NCBI RefSeq assembly: GCF_003056355.1
Contig: NZ_PYVW01000019.1
Location: 29,339 to 93,338 of the forward strand
DNA length: 64,000 bases
Source of the DNA: Devosia naphthalenivorans
GTDB lineage: Bacteria > Pseudomonadota > Alphaproteobacteria > Rhizobiales > Devosiaceae
Direction of reading: 5' to 3'
The notes below the pieces were generated by a model that saw only the letters and a program-made list of their open reading frames with translations, made no database searches and was not told the DNA's origin. A program made the translations under genes and the position numbers. Shown one piece after another: positions 25,750-35,475 of this stretch; the first letter of the stretch is position 1; every line of letters starts with the position of its first letter.

Positions 25750-27000
25750 ATGTATATCGGCGCCATTGCGGACGACCTGACCGGCGCAACGGACCTGTCG
25801 CTGACCTTTTCGCGCGAGGGCATGCGTGTGCTGCAGGTCGTCGGCGTTCCCGATGCCAAATTCGACTTTGGCGATGCCGATATCGTTGTGGTCTCTCTGA
25901 AGTCCCGCACCATTCCAGCCGCGGAGGCAATCGCGCTATCCGTCGCTGGGGCCCAAGTTCTGCTTGCTGGCGGCGCGCAGCAGCTATTCTTCAAGTACTG
26001 CTCAACCTTCGACTCGACGGACAAAGGCAATATCGGTCCGGTAATTGATGCCCTGCTCGAGCTCTTGGGCGAGACCCGCACCGTTGCCTGCCCCGCCTTT
26101 CCAACCAACAAACGTACCCTGTTCAAGGGCCATCTGTTTGTCGGCGACCTGCTGCTGTCCGACAGCAGTATGAAGAATCATCCCCTGACCCCGATGCACG
26201 ACGCAAATCTGGTTCGCGTGCTTCAACGCCAGACCAGTACTCCAGTGTCGCTGATTGCCCGGGATGTCGTGGCCGGGTCGGTGGGCCAGCTGGAACAGGC
26301 CTTTGCCGAGCTCCGTGGCATTGCCATCGTCGACGCCATCACTGACGACGACCTAAGGGCCATCGGTCGCGCTGCGAAAACAATGAGGCTGATCACCGGG
26401 GGCTCCGGCGTGGCGCTTGGCCTCCCGGCTAATTTCACTGGCCGGCATGCAGCCGTTGCGCACACCCAAGCCGTCCATGTGCCGTCCGGAGGGGCCGTAA
26501 TCCTGGCTGGCTCCTGCTCTTCGGCCACACGGCGCCAGGTCGCTGCCGCGATTGCCGCTGGCACCCCATCCTTCCAACTGGACGCTTTTGCCATTGCCGA
26601 GCACCGGATGACCGTAGAAGACGTTGTCACCTTCGTGCTGTCTCACCGTGAAGGGAATCCGCCGCTGGTCTATTCCAGCGCCAATCCCGCCGTGATTGCC
26701 TCTGTGCAGGATAAGCTCGGCCGCGATGCCTCCGGCGCTCTGGTGGAGGACTTCCTTGCAGCAGTTGCCGGGCGCCTGCACGAAAACGGCTTCAACAAAT
26801 TCTTGGTTGCCGGCGGCGAGACCTCGGGTGCCGTCGTCGGTGCGCTCGGCATAACGGCGCTGCAGATCGGTCCCGAGATCGATCCCGGTGTGCCATGGAC
26901 GCGCTCGCATGGGGACGATTGCCCAGTAGCGCTGGCGCTCAAATCCGGCAACTTCGGCAGTGACGACTTCTTCCTCAAGGCTTGGGAGCTGGTTCGATGA
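25750..27000 (+). CDS. otnK: 3-oxo-tetronate kinase
   Basis: OtnK (DUF1537 family) phosphorylates 3-oxo-tetronate at C4 with ATP. The N-terminal domain opens IGAIADDLTGATDLSLTF with the substrate Asp pair, then CSTFDSTDKGNIGPVIDALLE and CPAFPTNKRTLFKGHLFVG. The C-terminal ATP-binding domain has LAGSCSSATRRQVAAA and VAGGETSGAVVGALGI, ending with PGVPWTRSHGDDCPVALALKSGNFGSDDFF. GGAGG precedes the ATG. Its stop overlaps the otnC start (ATGA). The family was shown to act in acid-sugar catabolism with OtnC, LtnD and DenD, all present here. Confidence 0.94.
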   Translation: MYIGAIADDLTGATDLSLTFSREGMRVLQVVGVPDAKFDFGDADIVVVSLKSRTIPAAEAIALSVAGAQVLLAGGAQQLFFKYCSTFDSTDKGNIGPVIDALLELLGETRTVACPAFPTNKRTLFKGHLFVGDLLLSDSSMKNHPLTPMHDANLVRVLQRQTSTPVSLIARDVVAGSVGQLEQAFAELRGIAIVDAITDDDLRAIGRAAKTMRLITGGSGVALGLPANFTGRHAAVAHTQAVHVPSGGAVILAGSCSSATRRQVAAAIAAGTPSFQLDAFAIAEHRMTVEDVVTFVLSHREGNPPLVYSSANPAVIASVQDKLGRDASGALVEDFLAAVAGRLHENGFNKFLVAGGETSGAVVGALGITALQIGPEIDPGVPWTRSHGDDCPVALALKSGNFGSDDFFLKAWELVR

Positions 27001-27635
27001 GTGGGATCGTCTCCGAACAGACCAAAAGTCGAGACGAGATCGTAGCAGTCGGTCGATCCCTGTTCGACCGGCGCCTGACCGCCGGCTCCACCGGCAATAT
27101 AAGCATGCGCCTCTCAGATGGCTCCATGCTAATGACGCCAACTAATGCCTCCCTTGGCGATCTAGACCCTGCCCGACTATCGCTGCTGGACGGTAAGGGC
27201 ATGCACCTTTCGGGCGACAAGCCGACCAAGGAAGCGTTTCTACATTCCTGCATGTATTGCGAACGCAGGTCCGACAATGCGGTTGTGCATCTGCATTCGA
27301 CCCATTCGGTCGCGGCCAGCATTCTGGCGGATGTCTCGCCGGCCGACGTACTGCCGCCGCTCACCGCCTATTACGTGATGCGCGTCGGCCGCCTACCGCT
27401 AGTCCCCTATTATGCTCCAGGCGATGCTGAGTTGGCTCGTGCCGTGCAGATTGAAGCCAGAAAGCACCATGCGATACTTTTGGCCAATCACGGACCGGTC
27501 GTTGCCGGCGCCTCACTGCGCGAGGCGCAATATGCCATCGAGGAACTCGAGGAAACGGCCAAGCTGTTTCTGATGCTCGACGGCAAGAATATCCGCCCGC
27601 TCACCAGCCAACAGGCTGACGCGTTGCGCAAATAG
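26997..27635 (+). CDS. otnC: 3-oxo-tetronate 4-phosphate decarboxylase
   Basis: OtnC is a class II aldolase-type enzyme that decarboxylates 3-oxo-tetronate 4-phosphate to dihydroxyacetone phosphate. The 212 residues contain TAGSTGNISMRL, the zinc-binding pair VVHLHSTHS, the catalytic acid region PTKEAFLH and the third ligand in LLANHGPVVAGASL. The ATG at 26997 overlaps the otnK stop; an ATG at 26982 lies inside otnK. Coupling to otnK and the intact zinc site make the assignment strong. Confidence 0.93.
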   Translation: MSGIVSEQTKSRDEIVAVGRSLFDRRLTAGSTGNISMRLSDGSMLMTPTNASLGDLDPARLSLLDGKGMHLSGDKPTKEAFLHSCMYCERRSDNAVVHLHSTHSVAASILADVSPADVLPPLTAYYVMRVGRLPLVPYYAPGDAELARAVQIEARKHHAILLANHGPVVAGASLREAQYAIEELEETAKLFLMLDGKNIRPLTSQQADALRK

Positions 27636-27764
27636 CCATTCCGGCATGGCAACGAAGACCCTGTTTTGATCGGCGCTCTGCCCCTTACGACGGCTTGACA
27701 GCTGGCGCGCTGCCCCGCAAAGTACACTGGTCTGGTGGTCGGTCCACTGGATCAGGAGGGGAGA

Positions 27765-28523
27765 GTGCCACGGACTGCTCATAAGCTACTGCTAGATAAA
27801 TCGACTGGTCTGGGCAGACAGCTTGAGCGCCGGACGATCAAGGACGTCATCGCCGACAAGATTGCCGCCTTGATTGCATCAGGCGTTCTATCCGAGGGTG
27901 ACGATCTACCGAGCGAGCGGGAGTTGGTGGCTGCTCTGTCCGTGAGTCGAGAGACCGTTCGCGGCGCCATTCAGACACTGGCAGCACGAGGCATCCTGGA
28001 CGTCAGCCACGGCTTGCGTACTCGGGTCGCGAACGCCGACTTCTCTGGCATGTATGTGGGCATAACCAACCGGCTTAACGTTGACAGCTACGATGTTCAT
28101 GCCGTGCATGGAGCAAGACTGCTGATCGAACAGCAGGTGGTCGGAGACGCTGCTGCGAGCATTTCCGCCGGCACCCTGAACCGTCTGCACAAGTCACTCG
28201 AAGCGCAATCGTCCTGCCTCGCAGATCCAGTCCGCTTTCTTATCTGTGACCGTGAGTTTCACGTCACGATCTACCGAGAGTGCGGCAACCCACTGCTCGC
28301 CGACATCGTCACTGACCTATACACCTATATGATGGATTACCGCCGGCGCGCCGTGTCGCAGCCAGGCGCAATCCAGGAGAGCTTCGCGGATCATCAAGCC
28401 ATTGTGGGCGCGCTAGGTAGGCGCGACCGGGAGGCTGCTATGGCCGCGTTCGCCGCGCATGAGGAGCGCATCTACGCCTCAACCCGCAGGATGCTGGGGG
28501 CTGACACCAACATCAGATCATAA
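27765..28523 (+). CDS. GntR family regulator (FadR/FCD subfamily)
   Basis: This 252-residue protein has a winged helix at residues 17-80 (KDVIADKIAALIASGVLSEGDDLPSERELV then SRETVRGAIQTLAARGIL) and a C-terminal all-helical FCD ligand domain. The domain shows the metal-binding pattern ICDREFHVTIYRECGNPLL and DHQAIVGAL. GTG at 27765 follows AGGAGGGGA closely and is the start; the in-frame ATG at 27735 has no ribosome site. It lies 36 bases before the substrate-binding-protein gene, so it likely responds to a sugar acid and controls the transporter operon. Confidence 0.88.
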   Translation: MPRTAHKLLLDKSTGLGRQLERRTIKDVIADKIAALIASGVLSEGDDLPSERELVAALSVSRETVRGAIQTLAARGILDVSHGLRTRVANADFSGMYVGITNRLNVDSYDVHAVHGARLLIEQQVVGDAAASISAGTLNRLHKSLEAQSSCLADPVRFLICDREFHVTIYRECGNPLLADIVTDLYTYMMDYRRRAVSQPGAIQESFADHQAIVGALGRRDREAAMAAFAAHEERIYASTRRMLGADTNIRS

Positions 28524-28559
28524 CGCCGCCGGCATCGTATATAAGTTTAGGGAGGAACT

Positions 28560-29546
28560 ATGACGACCAGACGCAGACTTCTCGCAATGGCGGCAACCGC
28601 CGCGACGACTATTGGCTTCGTTGTAGGCGGCATCGTGCCTGCTCAAGCCCAATCCGGGGACATTGTCTATCTCACGCCCGGCCTCGATCTGCCATTCTGG
28701 CGGTATTTGTCGAAGGGGGTAGAATCCGTCGCCACGGAAAATGGCTACGGCTATCAGGTGCTCGACTCGGCCAATAGCGCCCAGACACAGTTGCAGAACG
28801 CCAAGGACGCAATAGCCCGCGGTGTCGCGGGGATCGTACTCTCGCCCACCGACAGCTCGACAGCACCAAGCGTGCTTCAACTCGCGGAACAGGCCAGCAT
28901 TCCGGCCGTCATCGCCGACATCGGCACTAACAGCGGCAACTACGTCTCCTTCATCATCTCGGACAATTATGAAGGTGCCCATGGCACCGGCGAGGCGCTG
29001 GCCGCGGCGATGACCGAAAAGGGCTGGGAGGCCGGCAAAGTCGGTATCGTGTCAATCTCCCAGGCTCGGCTGAATGGTCAGGCACGCACCAAGGGCTTCA
29101 AGGATGCCATGAATGAGGCAGGGATCACCGGCGATGCGGGTCTGCAGCAGATGCAGACCTATACGGCTGATGAAACCTTCCGTTTCACACAGGACATGCT
29201 GACGGCCAATCCGGACTTGCGCGGCTTGTTCATCCAGACTGACCAACCGGCCATTGGCGCATTGCGAGCCATCCGGGCAGCCCGTCGCGATGGGGAAGTG
29301 CTGGTTGCCGCCTTTGACGGGATTCCGGAGTTTGTTCCGCTGCTCCAGTCCGGTGAACTTGTCGCATCCGGCATGCAACAACCTTTCCTGATGGGCGAAA
29401 CGTCTGGCCAGGCACTGATAGATCATCTGACTGGTGAAGAGGTCGAGAAGGAAATATTGGTCCCGATCGTGATCGTGACGTCGTCGAACATCGAGGAGAT
29501 GCTTCCGACAATCGAACGGACTGTATTCGCCAACGAGCTCGAATAA
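28560..29546 (+). CDS. Sugar ABC transporter substrate-binding protein (ribose type)
   Basis: This is a 328-residue periplasmic binding protein of the RbsB/Peripla_BP_4 family. A Tat-like signal peptide (TRRRLLAMAATAATTIGFVVGGIVPAQAQS) ends near residue 31. The mature part has the two-lobe pattern GDIVYLTPGLDLPFWRYLSKGVE, GIVLSPTDSSTAPSVL and IPAVIADIGTNSG, with VLVAAFDGIPEFVPLLQSGELVASGMQQP in the C-terminal lobe. GGGAGGA precedes the ATG. It is the first gene of the transporter operon within the tetronate locus. The ligand is probably a tetronate or related acid or lactone, by context only. Confidence 0.88.
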   Translation: MTTRRRLLAMAATAATTIGFVVGGIVPAQAQSGDIVYLTPGLDLPFWRYLSKGVESVATENGYGYQVLDSANSAQTQLQNAKDAIARGVAGIVLSPTDSSTAPSVLQLAEQASIPAVIADIGTNSGNYVSFIISDNYEGAHGTGEALAAAMTEKGWEAGKVGIVSISQARLNGQARTKGFKDAMNEAGITGDAGLQQMQTYTADETFRFTQDMLTANPDLRGLFIQTDQPAIGALRAIRAARRDGEVLVAAFDGIPEFVPLLQSGELVASGMQQPFLMGETSGQALIDHLTGEEVEKEILVPIVIVTSSNIEEMLPTIERTVFANELE

Positions 29547-29626
29547 ATCCACCCAAGCCATCGGACAACGATCGCCGGCCCGTGTTCCTGCGGATGCGGG
29601 CCGGCTCAAAGAAAGATCCACAGGAC

Positions 29627-31543
29627 ATGAGCGTAGCGTCGGAAAGCACTGTCCGGCAGGCTATGCTTGCTGCATCCGATATCGCGAAACGCTTCGGTAG
29701 CACGCAGGCTCTTGCCGGCGCCAATCTGGAAATCCAAAGCGGAGAGGTCCACGGCCTGTTGGGTGCCAATGGCGCAGGCAAGTCCACCTTGTCGCGCATC
29801 ATCAGCGGGCATATCAGACACGATAGTGGCTCGATCACCTATCGTGACAAGCCGTTTGCAATCCGGTCGACACGAGATGCTTTGCGCTCGGGTATCGCTC
29901 TGGTGGCGCAAGAAACCAGCCTTGCACCGGATCTTTCTGTTCTCGAGAACATCTTCATGCCGGAGTTCGGCACCCGTGGTCGGCTGTCCTACTCCGATCT
30001 CAACACGCGCGCCCACGCAATCCTGTCGCGCCTAGGCCACGATCACGTCTTGGCGCTGGACACGGAGGTCCGGCGGCTCTCTGCCGCTCAGCGTCAACTG
30101 GTTGAGATCGCAAAGGCCCTTGCGCTTGACGCCAACCTTGTCATCTTTGACGAGCCCACCTCTTCCCTTAGCCCCTCCGAGGTCGATAGCCTTTTCGACA
30201 TCATGTCCCGTATGCGCAATGACGGCTGCGGGTTGATTTTTGTGTCTCACCGCTTGGAGGAAGTGCTCGCAATTACGGACCGGGTAACCGTCATGCGCGA
30301 GGGCAAGACGGTCGCGGGTAACCTCGATACCTCCGGGCTGGCGCAGGGAGACATCATCAGGCACATGGTGGGCAAGGATCTGGGGGCTATCTACGCTCGC
30401 CGCGACCCCGTAGCACCAGCGAGTGCCGGGCCTGCCGTGCTCGAGGTGCGGAACCTTGCGGCCAAGCCGGCGGTTCGCGATGTCTCTTTCGCTGTGCGCC
30501 GTGGTGAAGTGCTTGGCCTCGGCGGACTGATCGGCGCCGGGCGCTCTGAAGCCGTAGAGGCATTGTTCGGTCTGCGTCCTCGGGACGGCGGCACGATCCA
30601 GATGCATGGCAAGGACATTAACCCGCGAACGCCGGCCGAAGCAATGCGTCTGGGCATTGGTCTGGTCGCCGAAGACCGTCGGGCGCAGAACATCGTTCCC
30701 GATTTTACAGTCAAGGAGAACCTCCTGCTTGCTCATATGGGCATGCGCAACGGGGTCGGGCTGGGCTACGGCTCTCGTCAGGTTAAGATTACCGAACTGC
30801 TCACACGCCTGGGCCTTCCGCCGGACCGCCTCGACACAAGTCTGCTTACATACTCTGGAGGCATGCAGCAGAAAGTCATCATTGCGCGGTGGCTCCTGGT
30901 GGAGCCAACCGTCCTGATCCTCGATGAGCCAACCAAAGGGGTGGACATCGGCACAAGGAGCTCGATCTATGCAATCCTTCGCGACATCGCCGAGCAGGGC
31001 GTAGCGGTTATCGTCATTTCGTCGGATTTCAGCGAGCTACTTGGTGTGTGCGAGCGCGTGGTGGTGATGAGCGACGGACTTTCGATCGCTGACCTTCCGA
31101 GCAGCGTCCTCACCGAGGAGAAGTTGACCTTGCTCGCAGCCCCGAGAACCTCGACTGAACGCAATGTGCAGTTCCTTCAAAGTGTGAGCAAGGAATTTGC
31201 CGGCACCGCGTTCTGGGCCTTGCTGGGTACCGAAGAGCTGATCTGTCTAGGCGCTGTTTCGAGCGTGGACGCCCCGGAAATAGATCTTGCGCCCGGACAG
31301 GCAGCGCGGAACGATCAGACTGCAATACCTCAGGCCCTGGCCAAGCGAGAATCCCGCTTTGTGCCCGAGCCGGACAAAGCCGTGGCGACGTTGCTCCTCC
31401 CGATGCGCAATAAGCGCGGACATGACCTGGGCTGGATAGGTCTTTCGGTGCGCAATGATCGACCTCTGCCCGACGCCGATGAAATCGCCATCAGAGTCGC
31501 CACCCTCACCAACGCAGAAGCCCCTATTGGAGTCGATCAATGA
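29627..31543 (+). CDS. Sugar ABC transporter ATPase with extra C-terminal GAF-like domain
   Basis: The first about 505 residues are a duplicated RbsA/XylG-type ATPase. Cassette 1 has Walker A GANGAGKST, signature LSAAQRQLVEI and Walker B LVIFDEPTSSL. Cassette 2 has the usual degenerate GLIGAGRSE, then YSGGMQQKVIIARWL and LILDEPTKGVDIG. About 133 further residues follow (506-638: AFWALLGTEELICLGAVSS, VATLLLPMRNKRGHDLGWIGLSVRND), which look like a GAF-type sensory fold and are absent from ordinary family members of about 500 residues. The ATG at 29627 follows ACAGGAC. The stop overlaps the permease start (ATGA). Confidence 0.88.
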   Translation: MSVASESTVRQAMLAASDIAKRFGSTQALAGANLEIQSGEVHGLLGANGAGKSTLSRIISGHIRHDSGSITYRDKPFAIRSTRDALRSGIALVAQETSLAPDLSVLENIFMPEFGTRGRLSYSDLNTRAHAILSRLGHDHVLALDTEVRRLSAAQRQLVEIAKALALDANLVIFDEPTSSLSPSEVDSLFDIMSRMRNDGCGLIFVSHRLEEVLAITDRVTVMREGKTVAGNLDTSGLAQGDIIRHMVGKDLGAIYARRDPVAPASAGPAVLEVRNLAAKPAVRDVSFAVRRGEVLGLGGLIGAGRSEAVEALFGLRPRDGGTIQMHGKDINPRTPAEAMRLGIGLVAEDRRAQNIVPDFTVKENLLLAHMGMRNGVGLGYGSRQVKITELLTRLGLPPDRLDTSLLTYSGGMQQKVIIARWLLVEPTVLILDEPTKGVDIGTRSSIYAILRDIAEQGVAVIVISSDFSELLGVCERVVVMSDGLSIADLPSSVLTEEKLTLLAAPRTSTERNVQFLQSVSKEFAGTAFWALLGTEELICLGAVSSVDAPEIDLAPGQAARNDQTAIPQALAKRESRFVPEPDKAVATLLLPMRNKRGHDLGWIGLSVRNDRPLPDADEIAIRVATLTNAEAPIGVDQ

Positions 31544-32508
31544 CCACGTATACGGCTATCAAGAGTAACGGGTTGGCGCGCATACTTGGCAGCCTGGAAG
31601 TGCGGATGCTCGGTCTTGCCCTTGTGCTGGGCGTGATCCTGTCGCTGCTCTCACCCTATTTCCTGACGCAAAACAACCTGCTCAACATCCTCGACCAATC
31701 GGTGGTGATAGGCATTGTCGCCGTCGGCATGACCTTCGTCATCCTGACCGGCGGTATTGATCTTTCAGTCGGCTCGGTCGCCGGCTTGACGGGCATTGTC
31801 TTGGGTTTAGCCTTGCAGGTGATGCCTATACCCCTCGCGATCCTGGCGGCAGCGTTCACAGGCGGCGGCATTGGGCTGTTTTCGGGTGTGCTCATTGCAG
31901 TGTTCGGACTAGCGCCGTTCGTGGTGACCTTGGGCGTGATGGCCATCGCCAGAAGCCTGGCCTACATCTTCTCCGGACAGACTGCGATCTCGGCAATCCC
32001 GTATGAGTTGTCCAACATCGTCTACACCAGCATATTTGGCCTGCCTGCAAACGTATTGTTCCTACTGGCGCTTTATGCGTTGGCGTGGGCGTATCTCACC
32101 TACACCAAAGGCGGCCGCACAATCTATGCCGTCGGCTCCAACGCCGAGGCCGCCCGGGCGGCCGGACTCAACGTCCTGTTCTATTCAATCCTTCCCTATG
32201 TGATCTCCGGTGCACTTGCAGCGGTCGCGATTACCTTCTCGATTGCCCAAATTCTCTCCGCTGACCCTCTAGCCGGCAATCAGATGGAACTCGATGCGAT
32301 CGCTGCCGTGGTCATCGGCGGCGCCAGCCTTTATGGCGGCCGCGGCTCGATCCTAGGCACGCTGATCGGGGTCATTATCATGGTGATGATCCGCAATGGC
32401 CTCAACTTGATGAGTGTCTCGCCCTTCTGGCAAGGCACTGCCATTGGCTCCATCATCATCGTTGCGCTTCTGGCCGATCGTCTCATCAACTGGCGCTCGG
32501 GGCGATGA
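31540..32508 (+). CDS. Sugar ABC transporter permease (RbsC type)
   Basis: This 322-residue inner-membrane protein has about 9-10 hydrophobic segments. It shows the family signature ILTGGIDLSVGSVAGLTGIVLG, then TLGVMAIARSLAYIFSGQ. The cytoplasmic coupling loop is YAVGSNAEAARAAGLNV and the C-terminal block is LDAIAAVVIGGASLYGGRGSILGTLIGVIIMVMIRNGLNLM. It overlaps the ATPase by 4 bases. With the binding protein and ATPase it completes an uptake system for sugars or sugar acids. Confidence 0.92.
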   Translation: MTTYTAIKSNGLARILGSLEVRMLGLALVLGVILSLLSPYFLTQNNLLNILDQSVVIGIVAVGMTFVILTGGIDLSVGSVAGLTGIVLGLALQVMPIPLAILAAAFTGGGIGLFSGVLIAVFGLAPFVVTLGVMAIARSLAYIFSGQTAISAIPYELSNIVYTSIFGLPANVLFLLALYALAWAYLTYTKGGRTIYAVGSNAEAARAAGLNVLFYSILPYVISGALAAVAITFSIAQILSADPLAGNQMELDAIAAVVIGGASLYGGRGSILGTLIGVIIMVMIRNGLNLMSVSPFWQGTAIGSIIIVALLADRLINWRSGR

Positions 32509-32520
32509 GGGAGCTAAACG

Positions 32521-34461
32521 ATGAGCAACAAGCCTAGCCTTGGCCTCCGGCTTTTCGGAACCGAACAAGCTGTTCCGACCCCACGCAAATTGAAGGCGGG
32601 TCCGCTGTCCGCGGAACTTGAGAACGGCAATTTGCGCTATGTCCGATGCCATGGGGTGGAGGTGATCCGTGCCGTGTCCTTCATCGTGCGCGACAAGGAC
32701 TGGGGTACCTACGGCGCGGAAATCACTGACCTTGAAGTAGATGAGACCGGCGACAGGTTCAGCGTGCGCTACAAGGCTAGAGCCGCCGATGCCGCGCAGG
32801 CCTTCTTTTACGAAGCGCAGATCGTGGGTGAGGCGAGCGGCAGGCTCGTCTTTGCCGCTCAAGGGACGGCAGAGACCGATTTTCTGACCAACCGAACCGG
32901 TTTCGTCATCCTGCACCCGATCGAAGGCGTTGCGGGCGAGAAGGTCGAGATCGTGCATGTCGATGGAAGTGTGGTCGAGAGCCGCTTCCCTTCGATCATC
33001 GACCCGTTGCAGCCCATGATGGAACTGCGTCAGCTGACCCATTGGGCCGCCGAGGGCGCACTGCGGACCACCTGCCTCATGGAAGGCGATACCTTCGAGA
33101 TGGAGGACCAGCGCAACTGGACGGACGCATCTTACAAGACCTATGTGCGCCCTCTGGCCTTGCCCTGGCCATACACTCTGGCCAAGGGCACGACGATCGA
33201 CCAGCGGATCACCGTTGGTGTGGACGGTACCGTCCCTGCTTCAGTTACGGGCAAGCCTGTCCACGTCTCGGTTGGACACGAATTGGGGTCCTTGCCATGG
33301 CTTGGCATGGGGCTGGATCCCGACGACACCAAGGCGGCACAGTCAGCCTCCGGGGCTTTACGCGAACTTGGCCCACATCATCTCGTCTGCCATCACGATC
33401 CGCGCCGCGGGCACGGCCGGGCCGAACTGGAAGCGCAGGTCGCGTTCGCTAGGGACATCGGTGCGACGCCATGGCTCGAGGCCGTCATCACGAGCATTGA
33501 TGGAGCAGAAGTCGAAGTCGCACAATTGGGCGAAATGGTCGCCGAGATGGAAAATCCCTTCTCCGCGGTGATGCTTTCACCTGCCCCCGACCTCAAGTGC
33601 ACCCTACCCGGTAGCCCTTGGCCGCCCGCGCCTGACCCGGTGGCCCTTTTCACTGCAGCAAGAACAGCCTTCCCCGCGGCCCGCGTAGGCGGTGGTATGT
33701 TCAGCTATTTCACCGAGCTCAACCGCAAGCGCCCGCCAACGGAAACGCTCGATTTCGTCAGCTTCACGACTTCAGCTTTGGTACATGCCGGCGATGACCG
33801 GTCGGTTATGGAGACCTTGCAGGCGCTGCCGGCCATTGCCAGGAGTGCGCAGGCCATAGCCTCGGGCCAGCCATACGCGGTCGGCCCTTCGGCCATCGGC
33901 ATGCGCGCCAACCCATATGGCGAGGCTCCCAAAGAGAACCAGCAGAATATCCGCCAGGCGATGAACCGGAACGATCCGCGTCAGCGGGGCCTGCTTGGCG
34001 CGGCTTGGGCGCTGGGCTATTTCGCGCGTTTTTCGGCGGGAGGAGCATTTGCCATAGCGCTCGGCTCGCCAGTCGGCGCCTCCGGTGCAGTTTACGCCCC
34101 AGCCGACTTTCCTCAGCCCGTGTTTGACGAGCGAGGCGGAGTTTTCCCCGTCTACCACGTGTTGCGTGGATTGGCCCGCCTTGGGGGTGCGCCTATGCGC
34201 CAGCTGAATATCTCAGAGGAAAACCAAATCCTGGGCATTGCCGCTAACGCACAAGAGGGCCTGGAACTCTGGCTGGCCAATCTCGGCGACCAGCCACTTG
34301 AACTAGAGTTGGAACGGCCGGCCGTTTCGATCGCGCGTCTGGAGGCCGGTAATTTCCTTGAAGGACTGGCCGATCCGACACTGCTGGACGCACTGGCCTC
34401 CGCCAATACTACCCAGATATCAATGGCGCCTTACGGCATAGTTCGCCTGCGGCTCGCCTGA
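32521..34461 (+). CDS. apnL: D-apionate lactonase-like protein
   Basis: This 646-residue protein resembles the D-apionate lactonase family, which opens apionolactone to D-apionate in apiose catabolism. It opens with KLKAGPLSAELENGNLRYVR and VEVIRAVSFIVRDKDWGTYGAEI. Further blocks are FLTNRTGFVILHPIEGVAG, DPLQPMMELRQLTHW and MEDQRNWTDASYKTYVRPL. A TIM-barrel-like half runs from about 250 to 510 (LVCHHDPRRGHGRAEL, PWLEAVITSID, VGPSAIGMRANPYGE). Here it sits between a transporter and denD, so its natural substrate may be a tetronolactone such as erythronolactone. The family call is from remembered sequence style, not a search. Confidence 0.72.
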   Translation: MSNKPSLGLRLFGTEQAVPTPRKLKAGPLSAELENGNLRYVRCHGVEVIRAVSFIVRDKDWGTYGAEITDLEVDETGDRFSVRYKARAADAAQAFFYEAQIVGEASGRLVFAAQGTAETDFLTNRTGFVILHPIEGVAGEKVEIVHVDGSVVESRFPSIIDPLQPMMELRQLTHWAAEGALRTTCLMEGDTFEMEDQRNWTDASYKTYVRPLALPWPYTLAKGTTIDQRITVGVDGTVPASVTGKPVHVSVGHELGSLPWLGMGLDPDDTKAAQSASGALRELGPHHLVCHHDPRRGHGRAELEAQVAFARDIGATPWLEAVITSIDGAEVEVAQLGEMVAEMENPFSAVMLSPAPDLKCTLPGSPWPPAPDPVALFTAARTAFPAARVGGGMFSYFTELNRKRPPTETLDFVSFTTSALVHAGDDRSVMETLQALPAIARSAQAIASGQPYAVGPSAIGMRANPYGEAPKENQQNIRQAMNRNDPRQRGLLGAAWALGYFARFSAGGAFAIALGSPVGASGAVYAPADFPQPVFDERGGVFPVYHVLRGLARLGGAPMRQLNISEENQILGIAANAQEGLELWLANLGDQPLELELERPAVSIARLEAGNFLEGLADPTLLDALASANTTQISMAPYGIVRLRLA

Positions 34462-34481
34462 ACACGAAAAGGTCGTCACTT

Positions 34482-35468
34482 ATGCATGTAATGATCGTTG
34501 GCGCCGCCGGAATGGTGGGGCGCAAGCTTGCGGAGAACATAGCACGCGAGGGCACCCTTGGCGGCAAGCCGGTAGAGCAACTTACCCTGCTCGATGTTGT
34601 CGCCGCCGAAGGACCTGTCGGTTTCCGGGGCACCGTTGTTATCAAAAGCGGCAATATCGCCCAGCAGGAAACCGCCCGGGAGTGGCTTTCCAGCCGTCCT
34701 GACGTGATCTTTCACCTAGCGGCGATCGTGTCCGGTGAAGCCGAGCTCGAGTTCGAGAAGGGCTATGCCATTAATCTTGATGGAACTCGTCACCTGTTCG
34801 ATGCCATTCTAGAGCAGGCCCAGCAGACACCTCACAGGCCGCGTGTTGTATTCACCTCATCGATCGCGGTCTTTGGCGCACCGTTCCCGGACAAGATCAA
34901 TGATGAATATTTACTAACTCCACGCACCAGCTACGGCACGCAGAAGGCAATCGGCGAGCTGCTGCTTGCGGACTATAGCCGAAAAGGATTCCTCGACGGC
35001 ATCGGCGTTCGTTTGCCAACCGTTTGCATCCGTCCAGGACGTCCCAACAAGGCCGCTTCCGGCTTCTTCTCGAACATATTGCGCGAGCCGCTTGTCGGAC
35101 GCGAGGCCGTTTTGCCCGTCAACGACGACGTTCGCCACTGGCATGTCAGCCCACGGCGGGCCATCGATTTCCTTACCCATGCAGCCACAATCGATTTGCA
35201 GGCAGTAGGGCACCGTTGCATCCTGAATATGCCGGGCCTGTCGGCCACCGTGGGCGAGCAGATCGAAGCGCTGCGCAGGGTCGCGGGGGACAAGGCAGTT
35301 AATCTCATCCGGCGGGAGCCCGATCCCCTGATCGAGGAAATCGTCGCCGGCTGGCCTCGCGACTTCGATGCACGGCGAGCATTGGAGCTGGGCTTCGTGG
35401 CAGACGGCTCATTTGACGAGATAATCCGCAACCATATCGAGGATGAGCTGGGTGGCACTCTCACGTGA
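34482..35468 (+). CDS. denD: D-erythronate dehydrogenase
   Basis: DenD oxidises D-erythronate at C2 to 2-oxo-erythronate, which feeds OtnI. It is an extended short-chain dehydrogenase. It starts HVMIVGAAGMVGRKLAENIA with the Gly-rich NAD loop. It contains IFHLAAIVSGEAELEFEKGYAIN and VVFTSSIAVFG. The catalytic Tyr-Lys is in TSYGTQKAIGELLLADYSRKGFLDG, followed by GVRLPTVCIRPGRPNKAAS and HWHVSPRRAIDFL. It follows the lactonase by 20 bases. The substrate is supported by the full set of tetronate genes in the locus. Confidence 0.9.
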   Translation: MHVMIVGAAGMVGRKLAENIAREGTLGGKPVEQLTLLDVVAAEGPVGFRGTVVIKSGNIAQQETAREWLSSRPDVIFHLAAIVSGEAELEFEKGYAINLDGTRHLFDAILEQAQQTPHRPRVVFTSSIAVFGAPFPDKINDEYLLTPRTSYGTQKAIGELLLADYSRKGFLDGIGVRLPTVCIRPGRPNKAASGFFSNILREPLVGREAVLPVNDDVRHWHVSPRRAIDFLTHAATIDLQAVGHRCILNMPGLSATVGEQIEALRRVAGDKAVNLIRREPDPLIEEIVAGWPRDFDARRALELGFVADGSFDEIIRNHIEDELGGTLT

Positions 35469-35475
35469 GCAGGAC

